A stretch of 64,000 nucleotides of DNA from DASSUW01 sp963759375 (GTDB lineage: Bacteria; Actinomycetota; Thermoleophilia; Solirubrobacterales; Solirubrobacteraceae). The translations under genes were made by a program, and so were the position numbers. Below are positions 9,601-17,527 of this stretch, one piece after another. Position 1 is the first letter of the stretch. Every line of letters starts with the position of its first letter. The notes beneath the pieces are model-generated. The model was not told the origin of the DNA and ran no database searches. It was given only the letters and a program-made list of their open reading frames with translations. Location of the stretch: assembly GCA_963759375.1 (NCBI GenBank), contig CAVWYY010000001.1, positions 1-64,000 on the forward strand, in the 5' to 3' direction.

Positions 9601-10111
9601 CAGTGACCAGCGTCGCCGGCAGATAGGAGGAGCGCGATCCGAGGGGCACCACCCCGTAGCGCGCGTCGGCCGTGACGATGGCCTGCCCGATTCGTCGCTG
9701 GTACGCCGCACGTCCGGAATCGGGAATCCGCTCGACCCATGCGGCCGCCGGGAAGCGCGCCGGGCCCAGCCATCGCAGTGCGTTTCTCGCGAATTGGTCG
9801 CTCGTGACGCCCGAACTTCTGGCATCCAGCATGAACCGGCGCAGGCTCTCGGTAACGGATGCGGCCTGGGCGATGCGGCCATGGATCTGCACGGCTGCGA
9901 TTTCGGCGCGGCGGTCGGAGTCGCGTCGCACATCGCGCTCGGCGAGCACGCGGGCGATGATGAATCCCACGACGGTCAGCGCGAGGAACAGCGCTACGCG
10001 TGCGATATGTCGCGGCTGAACGGCCAGACCTGAGTGGATGCGGGTGGATTCTCCTCCGTCGCATGTCCTGCGGCAAGGCGTGCCGCTGGGCTCCGACGCC
10101 GGTCGGGTCAT
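6647..10111 (-). CDS. Hybrid-sensor histidine kinase: CHASE-like, PAS, three GAF, HisKA_3
   Basis: The 1154-residue kinase has a membrane helix at about 36-56, an extracytoplasmic region at 60-295 resembling a CHASE sensor, and a second helix at 297-320. A PAS domain (about 335-440) and three GAF domains follow, each introduced by almost the same linker (EQAALRRVATLVA). The kinase core has H974 (VRDLHDGAQQRL), N-box AEALTNVVKHAHA and G-box DDGIGG. The ATG at 10109-10111 was chosen because it is the last good start before the first helix; a later non-ATG start next to a GGAGGA at about 10055 is possible. No response regulator is adjacent. It is divergent from a sugar-binding protein, so a role in sensing extracellular carbon is possible. 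Confidence 0.8.
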   Translation of the reverse strand: MTRPASEPSGTPCRRTCDGGESTRIHSGLAVQPRHIARVALFLALTVVGFIIARVLAERDVRRDSDRRAEIAAVQIHGRIAQAASVTESLRRFMLDARSSGVTSDQFARNALRWLGPARFPAAAWVERIPDSGRAAYQRRIGQAIVTADARYGVVPLGSRSSYLPATLVTGFPPMAVPGIDLSGATGLAAAVSRASRLNGVVATPIASLRTGTRGLFLVAPAPNLIGKVLRAGSVAVFVSARGLHAAATGVPAVQIRAAGGSAQAGDRGETSIESFTAAGQRFTVVVPREPVQGAAAVLPWFVLAGGLVVVALGGALALNGARRARAQEELDRIFTMSQDLIAVADFDGRFTRVNPAAGEILGYTEEELLARPYIDLVHPADRDSTAAEANAMTRGKPTVSFENRYLRKDGSVRVLDWTATPDVENRLMYAVARDVTERRSAEAEVKRLADEQAALRRVATLVARDASQAELFTVIAQECAQLFGTEDIGMVRYEGDRHQVVMASSGTFKAAFPTGSRQPLGGDNAASLVFRTGRPARIDDYTRASGPIADAIRPMGLRCAVATPIMVEGRLWGAMIMGTSGEEPLPLETESRLGQFTELMATAIANSESRAQADRLTEEQAALRRVATLVAKEAPLEEVFAAVAEELANVLGDVDCSLFRDEGDGTASAVVLFGAGMSDGVRARTRLPVDGDGVIASVLREGRPCRTDDDPTAAGALAQRGRRLGIRSAVGCPIVVRGRVWGAMGAASYRPEAFPPEIETRIGQFADLVATAIANADARAEVERLAQEQAALRRVATLVAEGAPPAAVFDAVATEIEGLLGADGATLCRYESDEEVTIVAHRGLNAALLPPGTRTSDKGENVTSLVRRSEQPVRIENYGGATGAAAELMSSSGVRASVAAPIVVDGRLWGVAIANWGGEEAPSADSEERMAQFAGLLDTAIANADSRGQLTASRARLLTAGDDARRRVVRDLHDGAQQRLVHTILSLRLAQQALREGEAKAESLVGDALEHAEQGNAELRNLAHGILPSALTRGGLRWGVDALVGRLDLPVDVDVTSERFGEEIEANAYFFVAEALTNVVKHAHAGHAEVTASVEDGMLYVTVRDDGIGGADPGGRGLVGIADRVMALGGRLEIESPAGGGTLLTAELPLSTE

Positions 10112-10265
10112 TGCCCGACGCGGCCGCGATGTTCTGGCAATTCGCGAGCGCGACCCGCTGGCGATGACCGCGGAGAGCTGTGCGTGCACGTCGGCGACGT
10201 CCTGGTACGCCGAGAGCCGTTGCGGCCAGCGATGGCGAGATGCAGCGCGACCCAATCTAGCTATG

Positions 10266-10300
10266 ACGTTCTTGACAAGGAACGTGCGAACGCGTCCTAT
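10266..10300 (+). promoter_or_regulatory. Sigma-70-like promoter with an inverted repeat around the -35
   Basis: TTGACA (10272-10277) and TCCTAT (10295-10300) are separated by 17 bp, a good housekeeping promoter reading toward the sugar-binding protein gene. The -35 sits inside a perfect 6-bp inverted repeat, ACGTTC (10266-10271) and GAACGT (10280-10285), with an 8-bp spacer. A repressor bound there would block polymerase. The leader to the ATG would be roughly 100 nt. Confidence 0.6.
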
Positions 10301-10405
10301 TGAGGCGCCATGCTCAAGACGGAGCGCGAGCCCGCCCGCTACAAGTACGGCCACCACCTTCGCCGGCGGACAGCGATGAGGTCATAGGAGGGTGGGAGAA
10401 GTGAG

Positions 10406-11542
10406 ATGGGACGCCTGACGGATTCGTCGGGCAGCTTCGGCCGCCGGAGCTTCCTGCAGCGCCTGGGTCGTGGCGCACTCGGCGTCGGCATGGCTGGCGC
10501 GGTGCCGACCGTGCTCGCCGCATGCGGCGGCGAGGCGCAGCCAGCGGCCGAGATCGGTGCGGACGCGATGGGCGACGTGTGGCTCGGCACGTCCATCCGC
10601 AGCCTCTCGAACCCGTATCACGCTCTGTGGAAACAGGGCGGCGAGGACTTCGCGGCATCGGTCGACGCGGCCGACCGGATCCAGACCTTGCTCAGCGAGG
10701 GCGACAGCGCTAAGCAACTGCGCGAGATGCGCGAGCTCATCGCCCGTGCTGGGAAGGGCAACGTCATCTTCAACGTCGACCCCAACGAGGCCAGCGACGC
10801 GCTGCCGATCGCGCGCCTGTGCGAGAGCTCGCGGTGCTACTTCGTCTCGAGCTGGAACAAGGCCGACAACCTGCATCCCTGGGACTTCAAGTACTGGGTC
10901 TCGCACATGTCGGCCGACGACGTGGCGATGGGCAAGCAGGTGGCCGAGGCCCTCGTGCAGTCGATGAACGGTCAAGGCAAAATCGGCGCCATCCTCGGCC
11001 TGCTCGGCAACACGTCCTCGCAGGGCCGACTGCGCGGACTCAAGGAGGTCCTCGCCAACCACCCGGGGGTCGATCTCGTCCAGCAGGACAACGCCGACTG
11101 GATACCGACGAAGGCGCAGAGCGTCGCCGAGTCGATGCTCGCCTCCCACCCCGACCTCAAGGGGATCTGGGCGGCGGACGACGGCATGGCCCTCGGCGCC
11201 CTTGAGGCGGTCAAGGCCACGGGCCGGGCCCACAAGGTCGGCGTAGTGGGCATCGCCGGTGTCGAAGAGGCTGTCCGCGCGGTGCTCGCCGGCGACATGG
11301 TGGGCACCGCCGGCATCGACGCCGTCGAGCAGGGCGGCCGCGGCCTCGCGATCGCGTGGTACGCCCAGTCCGGGGAGCTCGATGTGGCCTCGCTGCCGCG
11401 CGAGCACCGCGAGTTCTACTTCGGCACCACCCTACTCACGAAGGACAACGCGCAGAAGTTCCTGGACACCGTTGTCGCCGCCAAGGGCGACCGCGACTGG
11501 AACGACATCTGGGTGAATGTGACGGGACAGATCCGCTACTGA
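10406..11542 (+). CDS. Sugar ABC transporter substrate-binding lipoprotein (ribose-type)
   Basis: The 378-residue protein has a twin-arginine-like leader (RRSFLQRLGRGALGVGMAG) ending in a lipobox VLAAC, so it is probably exported and anchored as a lipoprotein. The mature part is a type I periplasmic-binding fold (GTSIRSLSNPYHALW, GIWAADDGMALGALEAVKA), as in ribose and related sugar-binding proteins. The ATG follows a GGAGGGTGGGAG stretch. No permease or ATPase is nearby, so it either serves a distant transporter or works with the neighbouring secreted sugar enzymes or the divergent kinase. Confidence 0.85.
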   Translation: MGRLTDSSGSFGRRSFLQRLGRGALGVGMAGAVPTVLAACGGEAQPAAEIGADAMGDVWLGTSIRSLSNPYHALWKQGGEDFAASVDAADRIQTLLSEGDSAKQLREMRELIARAGKGNVIFNVDPNEASDALPIARLCESSRCYFVSSWNKADNLHPWDFKYWVSHMSADDVAMGKQVAEALVQSMNGQGKIGAILGLLGNTSSQGRLRGLKEVLANHPGVDLVQQDNADWIPTKAQSVAESMLASHPDLKGIWAADDGMALGALEAVKATGRAHKVGVVGIAGVEEAVRAVLAGDMVGTAGIDAVEQGGRGLAIAWYAQSGELDVASLPREHREFYFGTTLLTKDNAQKFLDTVVAAKGDRDWNDIWVNVTGQIRY

Positions 11543-11680
11543 TGGGCGCGCCGCTCCGCGGAGGACCTGCTCGTAGCTGGCCGCGCGTGGTGGCTGCCAC
11601 GCGGCGCGGCTTGCGTCGGCCTCGGGCGGGCGTCGTCGTTCGGGTCGAGAAGTGGCCGCAGGGTGTGATTCGCTCGTGCG

Positions 11681-12793
11681 ATGCGGGCGCTTGTGGTGAC
11701 CTGGGGCCCCGGTGGCAACCTGCCTCCGCTGCTGGCAGCGGCGCGTCTGCTGGTCGCCCGCGGGCACGACGTCACGATGCTGGCCTCGGCGGAGACGCGC
11801 CCGGCCGCGGAGCGGGCCGGCCTGCCGGTGGTCGGCTTCGGACGCAGCCCGGATCCCAATGTGCGCGTCGCGTTCGAGGACCAGGCCGAGCGCGTGATGG
11901 CGACGGCGGCGAGCGCGGAGATCGCGCTCGATACGCGCGACGTCATCGATGAGCTGCGCCCCGACTTGATGGTCGTCGACTGCATGCTCCCGGCCGCGCT
12001 GGTGGCCGGTGAGGCCGCCGCCACACCGACCGCGTCGCTGGTGCACTTCCTGTACGGCCTCGCCCGGCAGGTGATGGTCCGGGCCGGCGGCGGCTGGACG
12101 ACGGACGTGCACACGCTGGCGCAGACGAGGAGGGTCCTGGGGCTTGCCCCGCTGGAGAGCGGCCTGGCTGCGTGGGAGCGGCCGGATCTCGTGCTCGTGA
12201 CGGCCCCGCACTGGCTCGACGTCGATGCCGATGCGCCACCGCACGTGGTGCATGCGGGCCCGCTGGGCGTCGACGTTGCTCCGGCGCGGGAACGCTCGCG
12301 CGTGCTGCTGACGTTCAGCACCACGGTCATGGCGGGCCAGGCGGCGCTGGTCGAGCGCCTGTGCGCGGCCGTCGCGGAGCTCGACCTGCGCCCGACGCTC
12401 ACGCTCGGCCCCGCAATCGGACGCGACGCCGTCCACGTCCCCGATGCGGTTGAGGTCCTGCCCTTCGGCGACCACGACCGGCTGCTGCCCGAGTGCGCGC
12501 TCGTCGTCTCTCACGGCGGCCTCGGAACCGTCCTACGCACGCTCGCTCACGGAGTCCCGCTGCTCATCCTGCCGCTCGGGCGCGATCAGGCATTCAACGC
12601 CAGCCGCGTCGAGGCGCTCGGCGCCGGGATCGCGCTGCCCTTCGATGCGTCGCCGCAGCGCATCCAAGCTGCGCTGGTCACACTGCGGAGCGACGCGTCG
12701 TTCGGGGCCGCCGCCGTGAAGGCCGGTGGGCAGATCGCTGCCGGCCGCCCGGACCACTTTGCCGGCGAGGCCCTCGAAGCCCTCAGGCGCTGA
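11681..12793 (+). CDS. GT1-family (UGT/MGT-like) glycosyltransferase
   Basis: The 370-residue GT-B protein starts with the acceptor-domain motif ALVVTWGPGGNLPPLLAAAR. Near residue 278 it carries the nucleotide-sugar site SHGGLGTVLRTLAHGVP, then LPLGRDQAFNASRVEALGAG, matching the macrolide/antibiotic glycosyltransferase family. Such enzymes transfer a sugar from an NDP-sugar to a small hydrophobic acceptor in the cytoplasm; the acceptor is unknown. No signal peptide. It sits between two exported sugar-related proteins. Confidence 0.85.
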   Translation: MRALVVTWGPGGNLPPLLAAARLLVARGHDVTMLASAETRPAAERAGLPVVGFGRSPDPNVRVAFEDQAERVMATAASAEIALDTRDVIDELRPDLMVVDCMLPAALVAGEAAATPTASLVHFLYGLARQVMVRAGGGWTTDVHTLAQTRRVLGLAPLESGLAAWERPDLVLVTAPHWLDVDADAPPHVVHAGPLGVDVAPARERSRVLLTFSTTVMAGQAALVERLCAAVAELDLRPTLTLGPAIGRDAVHVPDAVEVLPFGDHDRLLPECALVVSHGGLGTVLRTLAHGVPLLILPLGRDQAFNASRVEALGAGIALPFDASPQRIQAALVTLRSDASFGAAAVKAGGQIAAGRPDHFAGEALEALRR

Positions 12794-13016
12794 GACGCAG
12801 GCAACCAGAGCTCGTTTCACCTTCCGTGCGGCATGCGAGCGTCAGCGAGTATTGACGTCGGATGCGCGCTCCGAAACGAGGAGGAATCTCGCGGGTTTGT
12901 TGGCTTTTGTCGCGGGTAGGGCACAAGTCGATCCGGGCTTGGGGAAAGTCTCGGGAGCGGCGCGGGGTGGATGGCGAAGCCGTCGCGCCGGCGACCAACG
13001 GGGGATGGGGGAATCG

Positions 13017-13958
13017 ATGTCAGAACTGCTCGGCCGCGGACGCGTTGTCCGCTGGCTTCTCGCCGCCGCGATGGCGGTCTGTCTGAGCGCGAGCGTCGCC
13101 GGCACGGCGAGCGCGGCAGCGCCGGAATGCGCCGGCAGGGGCGTCCCGACCAACAAGATCTCGATCCAGCTGTGGACGTTCGCCGAGTACATCGGCTTCG
13201 GGACCGACGCGGCGACGATCGAGCGGACACGGACGGTGTTCCAGCGCCTCAGTGAGATGGGCTACCGCAACGTCGAGCCGTTCACATTGAGCGGGCTGTC
13301 CGCAGAGGAGTACCGCGCGCTGCTCGACGAGTACGGCCTCAAGGCATCGGCACGCCATGTCGACGTCGGGACGCCGGAGAACCCGACCGACTTCGACCAG
13401 ATCCTGGCCGACAACAAGACGCTCGGCATCAAGTACTTCGGCTCGGGGGCGACGCCGATATTCCCGCCGACGAACTACACGACCGAAGCGCAGTGGGTCG
13501 CGTACGCGCAGTACCTCAATGAACTCGGCGCGCGCGCACGCCAGGCCGGACAGACGCTGATGGTGCACAACCACGACATCGAGTTCGAGATGGTCTTCGG
13601 CGACCAGACGGTCTACGACATCCTGATGGCCGGCACCGATCCGAAGAACGTCGCCTTCCAGCTCGACCTGTACTGGGCGACCAACGGCGGCGGCATCGAC
13701 AACCCGATCGATGTGATCGAGCGCTACGGCAACCGGATCAAGCTGTTCCATGTCAAGGACATGGGGCCTGGCCCGTTCCCGGGCCCGATCGAGATCGTCG
13801 GCGAGGGGATCATCGACTTCCCGGCGATCTTCGCCGCGGCCGGCGGTAGCACGAAGTACTACGTCGTCGAGCACGACCCGCGCTTCGGCGACCCGACGTT
13901 CGACCCGTTCGAGGCGGCCCAGAAGGGCTTCGACTACCTCGACTGCGTGACGTTCTGA
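13017..13958 (+). CDS. Secreted sugar phosphate isomerase/epimerase-like TIM-barrel protein
   Basis: The 313-residue protein has a clear signal peptide (RWLLAAAMAVCLSASVAGTA, then ASAAAPEC). The mature domain is a xylose isomerase-like TIM barrel with likely metal ligands in VHNHDIEFEM, FQLDLYW, KLFHVKDMG and YYVVEHD. Most relatives are cytoplasmic, but exported forms exist beside sugar dehydrogenases. The ATG at 13017 follows GGGGGA; an in-frame ATG at 13005 is an alternative. It is followed by a strong hairpin and then the PQQ dehydrogenase. Confidence 0.85.
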   Translation: MSELLGRGRVVRWLLAAAMAVCLSASVAGTASAAAPECAGRGVPTNKISIQLWTFAEYIGFGTDAATIERTRTVFQRLSEMGYRNVEPFTLSGLSAEEYRALLDEYGLKASARHVDVGTPENPTDFDQILADNKTLGIKYFGSGATPIFPPTNYTTEAQWVAYAQYLNELGARARQAGQTLMVHNHDIEFEMVFGDQTVYDILMAGTDPKNVAFQLDLYWATNGGGIDNPIDVIERYGNRIKLFHVKDMGPGPFPGPIEIVGEGIIDFPAIFAAAGGSTKYYVVEHDPRFGDPTFDPFEAAQKGFDYLDCVTF

Positions 13959-13965
13959 GCAGTGC

Positions 13966-14000
13966 CGGCGGCGCGGCGGCCGAATGCTGCCGCGCCGCCG
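13966..14000 (+). terminator. GC-rich 12-bp hairpin between isomerase and dehydrogenase genes
   Basis: There is a perfect inverted repeat: CGGCGGCGCGGC (13966-13977) and GCCGCGCCGCCG (13989-14000), with an 11-nt loop. There is no T-run. It lies 8 bp after the isomerase stop and 32 bp before the next GTG, so it may terminate, attenuate or protect the message. Confidence 0.6.
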
Positions 14001-14031
14001 TTCCGTCCTGCATATCCCACAAGGAGGAGAC

Positions 14032-16119
14032 GTGCGCACAGCACGATGGCTCGCGGCCCTGGCAGGGGCCCTTGCGGTTTGCGCCATCCCGTCGGCCGCA
14101 TCGGCACAGTCGCCGCCGCCCGACTCGCAGTTCCAGAAGGTCGCTATCGATCAGACCCCGGGTGAGCCGATCGACCTGGCCGTCCTGCCCGACGGCCGCG
14201 TTCTGCACACCGAGCGCTCGGGCGAGGTCTGGCTGCACGACCCGGACACCGGACTGAAGACGCTGGCGGCCAAGCTCGACGTGTACTCGCACGACGAGGA
14301 GGGCCTGCAGAGCATCGCGATCGACCCGGACTTCGCGGAGAACGGGTGGATCTACCTCTACTACTCGCCGCCGCTGAACACGCCGGTGGACGATCCGTCG
14401 ACTCCGACGGTGAACGAGGGTGACGCGCCCGAGTTCGGGACGGCGGCGGACTTCGCCCCGTTCAAGGGCCACATCCAGCTCTCCCGCTTTCAGTGGGCGG
14501 GCGACGCGATCGACCTCGACACGGAGCAGAAGATCCTCCAGGTCCCGGTCGACCGCGGCCTCTGCTGCCACGTCGGCGGCGACATCGTCTTCGACGGCAA
14601 CGGCAACCTGCTGCTGTCGACGGGCGACGACACGAACCCGTTCCAGTCGGACGGCTTCACGCCGATCGACGAGCGTCCGAACCGCAACCCGGCGTTCGAC
14701 GCGCAGCGCACGGCGGCCAACACCAACGACCTGCGCGGCAAGGTCCTGCGCATCACGCCGACCGACGGCGGCGGCTACTCGATCCCGGAGGGCAACCTCT
14801 TCGCGGACAACGACGCTCTGACTCGGCCCGAGATCTACCTGATGGGCCTGCGCAACCCGTTCCGCATCGAGTTCAACCGCGAGACGCAGGAGCTCTACAT
14901 CGCCGACTATTCACCGGACGCGAACGCGCCCAACCCGCTGCGCGGACCTGCGGGCCATGGCAAGTGGTCGGTCGTGACCGAGGCGGCCAACTTCGGTTGG
15001 CCGTACTGCGCGACCGCAGAGCTGCCCTACCGGGATTACGATTTCGCCACGGGGCAGTCGGGTCCGGCGTTCAATTGCGCGAACCCGGTCAACCAGTCGC
15101 CGAACAACACGGGCGCGACCAACCTGCCGCCGGTGACGCAGCCGGACGTCTGGTACTCGTACGCCCTGTCTGCGGAGTTCCCGGAGCTCGAGACCGGGGG
15201 CATCGGCCCGATGGCCGGCCCGGCGTACCAATACGACGCGAAGGTGGCGAAGAAGAAGGGCTCCACCGCGTGGCCGGCGTACTACGACAACGTCCCGCTC
15301 TTCTACGAGTGGACGCGCGACTACATCAAGGCCTTCTTCACCGAGGGCGGCGATGTGACGCGGATCGAGAACGTCGTGCGCTCGTTCGCACTCGTCCACC
15401 CGATCGATATTGAGTTCGGGCCCAACGGGTCGCTGTACGTCCTCAACTACGGCAACGGCTTCTTCGGCAAGAACCTGCCGGGCGCCGAACTCGTGCGGAT
15501 CGACTACCTCGGCCCGAAGGGCAACCGCACGCCCACCGTGACGGTGGCGGCCGACAACGTCGAGGGCTCCGCGCCGCTGACGGTTCAGTTCACGAGCACG
15601 GTCTCCGACCCGGAGGGCCGCAAGCTCAAGTACGCGTGGGACTTCGATGCGGACGGCGACGTGGATTCGCGCGAGCCGAACCCGTCCCACACGTTCACCG
15701 AGGAGGGCGTGTATCGCGCCACCCTGCAGGTGACCGACCAGGCCGGTCGTACCGTCTCGGACTACGTGGAGATCACCGTCGGCCAGCGGCCGACGGTCGA
15801 CCTCACCGTCACGACCGATGCGAACGGGTTCCAGTTCGGTGACACGGTGCAGTACACCGTCGCCGTGACCGACGACGACCCGGTCGACTGCAACAAGGTG
15901 TCGGTGACCTACATCCTCGGTCACGACACGCACGGGCATCCGCTGTCCTCGGCCTTCGGGTGCTCTGGCTCCATCACGACGAGCGTCGCGGGCGGTCACG
16001 ACCCGGCGACGGACGACCTGAACGCCGTGTTCTCGGCGTCCTACACCGACGCGGGCAGCGGCAACCTGCCGCCGCTCACCGGCACGGACCAGGTCGTCAT
16101 CGAGCCCGTCGCACCGTAA
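14032..16119 (+). CDS. Secreted PQQ-dependent sugar (glucose/sorbosone) dehydrogenase with PKD domain
   Basis: The 695-residue protein has a signal peptide (WLAALAGALAVCAIPSAASA). A six-bladed beta-propeller of the glucose/sorbosone dehydrogenase family spans about 35-495 (AVLPDGRVLHTERSG, HVGGDIVFDGNGNLLLSTGD, LMGLRNPFRIEFN). A PKD domain at about 500-590 (YAWDFDADGDVDS, HTFTEEGVYRATLQV) and an Ig-like tail follow. Family members oxidise sugars outside the cell using PQQ and calcium. The GTG at 14032 sits directly after AAGGAGGAGAC, and the upstream ATG has no such site. No PQQ biosynthesis genes are in the window. Confidence 0.88.
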   Translation: MRTARWLAALAGALAVCAIPSAASAQSPPPDSQFQKVAIDQTPGEPIDLAVLPDGRVLHTERSGEVWLHDPDTGLKTLAAKLDVYSHDEEGLQSIAIDPDFAENGWIYLYYSPPLNTPVDDPSTPTVNEGDAPEFGTAADFAPFKGHIQLSRFQWAGDAIDLDTEQKILQVPVDRGLCCHVGGDIVFDGNGNLLLSTGDDTNPFQSDGFTPIDERPNRNPAFDAQRTAANTNDLRGKVLRITPTDGGGYSIPEGNLFADNDALTRPEIYLMGLRNPFRIEFNRETQELYIADYSPDANAPNPLRGPAGHGKWSVVTEAANFGWPYCATAELPYRDYDFATGQSGPAFNCANPVNQSPNNTGATNLPPVTQPDVWYSYALSAEFPELETGGIGPMAGPAYQYDAKVAKKKGSTAWPAYYDNVPLFYEWTRDYIKAFFTEGGDVTRIENVVRSFALVHPIDIEFGPNGSLYVLNYGNGFFGKNLPGAELVRIDYLGPKGNRTPTVTVAADNVEGSAPLTVQFTSTVSDPEGRKLKYAWDFDADGDVDSREPNPSHTFTEEGVYRATLQVTDQAGRTVSDYVEITVGQRPTVDLTVTTDANGFQFGDTVQYTVAVTDDDPVDCNKVSVTYILGHDTHGHPLSSAFGCSGSITTSVAGGHDPATDDLNAVFSASYTDAGSGNLPPLTGTDQVVIEPVAP

Positions 16120-16129
16120 GGCACGCATC

Positions 16130-16159
16130 GACGAGGGGCGCCGCAGGGCGCCCCTCGTC
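16130..16159. terminator. Bidirectional 13-bp hairpin terminator
   Basis: There is a perfect inverted repeat: GACGAGGGGCGCC (16130-16142) and GGCGCCCCTCGTC (16147-16159), with a 4-nt GCAG loop. It starts 10 bp after the dehydrogenase stop and overlaps the stop of the convergent gene, so it can serve both. Confidence 0.8.
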
Positions 16160-16631
16160 AATGAAACTGCTCGTCGCCTGACGTCCCGCTCCAGGCGTAT
16201 CGCTGCAGCGCCGGGAGCGACGAACGAGCGAGCGAGACGCCGTACTCCGGCTCGCTCCGCTTGCCGACGTTTGGACGGTCGGTCAAGGGAGGCGATGCGC
16301 TGCGCCACTCGGTGCTGGGCACCAGGTACACAGCGGGATCCTCCGCTTCAGCCAGCAGCACGATCACCGCGAACCGGTTGGTCGCAGGCGTGAATCGCCG
16401 CTTGGTCCAGAACACGTAGCCGCCGACCCGCTGAGTGGACACGAACACCTCGAGCCAACGGCCTGAGGGGGTCTCCACGTCGAGCTTGCCGCCGATCCGA
16501 CTGCTCGGCGGCGTCACCGTGCACCCAAGTCGTTCCAGTCGTTCCGTGACGACTGTCCTGCCAAGGGCAATCAGCTCCTGTCGGCTCAGCCGAGACCAAC
16601 GATCCTCGGGCTTGGTGCGGGACGCGCTCAC
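16158..16631 (-). CDS. Small protein with a PD-(D/E)XK nuclease-like fold
   Basis: The 157-residue protein has a segment GGKLDVETPSGRWLEVFVST, then GYVFWTKRRFTPATNRFAVI and VYLVPSTEW. This order (an acid in KLDV, LEVxVST, an aromatic/basic hairpin, then a hydrophobic strand) resembles small PD-(D/E)XK or DUF4365-like proteins. The usual Lys after the Glu (E61) is absent, so catalysis is doubtful. The GTG at 16629-16631 has a GGAAAGG upstream; an ATG at 16685 in the same frame is possible. No methylase or defence partner is nearby. Confidence 0.5.
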   Translation of the reverse strand: MSASRTKPEDRWSRLSRQELIALGRTVVTERLERLGCTVTPPSSRIGGKLDVETPSGRWLEVFVSTQRVGGYVFWTKRRFTPATNRFAVIVLLAEAEDPAVYLVPSTEWRSASPPLTDRPNVGKRSEPEYGVSLARSSLPALQRYAWSGTSGDEQFH

Positions 16632-16918
16632 TGGTACTCGCCTTTCCCCGTGGGTCCCGGCCGCGGTCGGCCGGTGTACGGACATGAGTGCGACAGCCGA
16701 GCGGGTTCTTACCGGCGGTCCGCGGCCGTCGGCCGCGGGTCGTCGAGGTGAGCCGACCATCGCTCCTCGATCCGCCTCCGCGACACCGGCCAGTTCGCGA
16801 CGGCGAGCCACGCCGACGAGATCGCAGAGCTGGCCGCCGCTTTCCTCGACAGCATCGATGTGTGAGCCTGCACGACAGCGGCTCCAGGTATCACGCCCCA
16901 GAAAGGGAGGAGAGCGAC

Positions 16919-17320
16919 GTGACGGTTAGGGAGATCATCGAGCGGCATCCGCGGCCGGCGAGCGTTGATCGCGACCTGCTCTTGCGGTGTATCGACGAGT
17001 GCTTCGATTGTTCCGCGACGTGCACCGCCTGCGCCGACGCCTGCCTCGGCGAGCCGGAGGTGTCGGAGCTCGTCAGGTGCGTCCGGCGCTGTCTGGACTG
17101 CGCCGATGTCTGCAACGCGGTCGGCCGCATCGTGACCCGCCAGACCGAAATGGACCTCGGCGTCGTCCGCGCGGCACTCGAAGCGTGCGTCGTCGTGTGT
17201 CGTGAATGCGGGGATGAGTGCGAGCGCCACGCGCCCCACCACGACCACTGTCGCGTGTCCGCCGAGGTTTGCCGTCGCTGCGAGCAGGCGTGCAGCGATC
17301 TGCTCGTCTCGATCGGCTAG
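16919..17320 (+). CDS. Four-helix-bundle cysteine-rich copper-storage-like protein (Csp/DUF326)
   Basis: The 133-residue protein contains 18 cysteines, mostly in CxxxC and CxxC spacing along predicted helices (CIDECFDCSATCTACADAC, CVRRCLDCADVC, CVVVCRECGDEC, CRRCEQAC). In Csp proteins such helices bundle with Cys pointing inward and bind many Cu(I) ions. There is no signal peptide, so this would be a cytosolic form. A His-rich loop (HAPHHDHC) may help copper entry. The GTG at 16919 follows GGGAGGAG. No copper pump is adjacent. Confidence 0.88.
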   Translation: MTVREIIERHPRPASVDRDLLLRCIDECFDCSATCTACADACLGEPEVSELVRCVRRCLDCADVCNAVGRIVTRQTEMDLGVVRAALEACVVVCRECGDECERHAPHHDHCRVSAEVCRRCEQACSDLLVSIG

Positions 17321-17527
17321 GACGAACGCGTCAGAGGCCGTCCTACTCCCAGAGGAGTCCTCGCGGCCGAAAGGTGATCTACAAGAACCTGTTCGACGCC
17401 AGGCGTAGCCTGCGTAGCAGCATGGCCGCCGCCGGACATCCCCTGCCCGAGCAGCACGCAGCTTGATGCAGAGCTTCGTCGCCTCTACGAGCTCTTGCTC
17501 GTCGCGCGGCTCGGGACGATCCGCGGC

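Noticed and set aside
8615..10033. 472-residue plus-strand frame inside the large kinase gene
   Set aside because: The minus strand carries the PAS and CHASE-like domains; the plus frame is compositional only.
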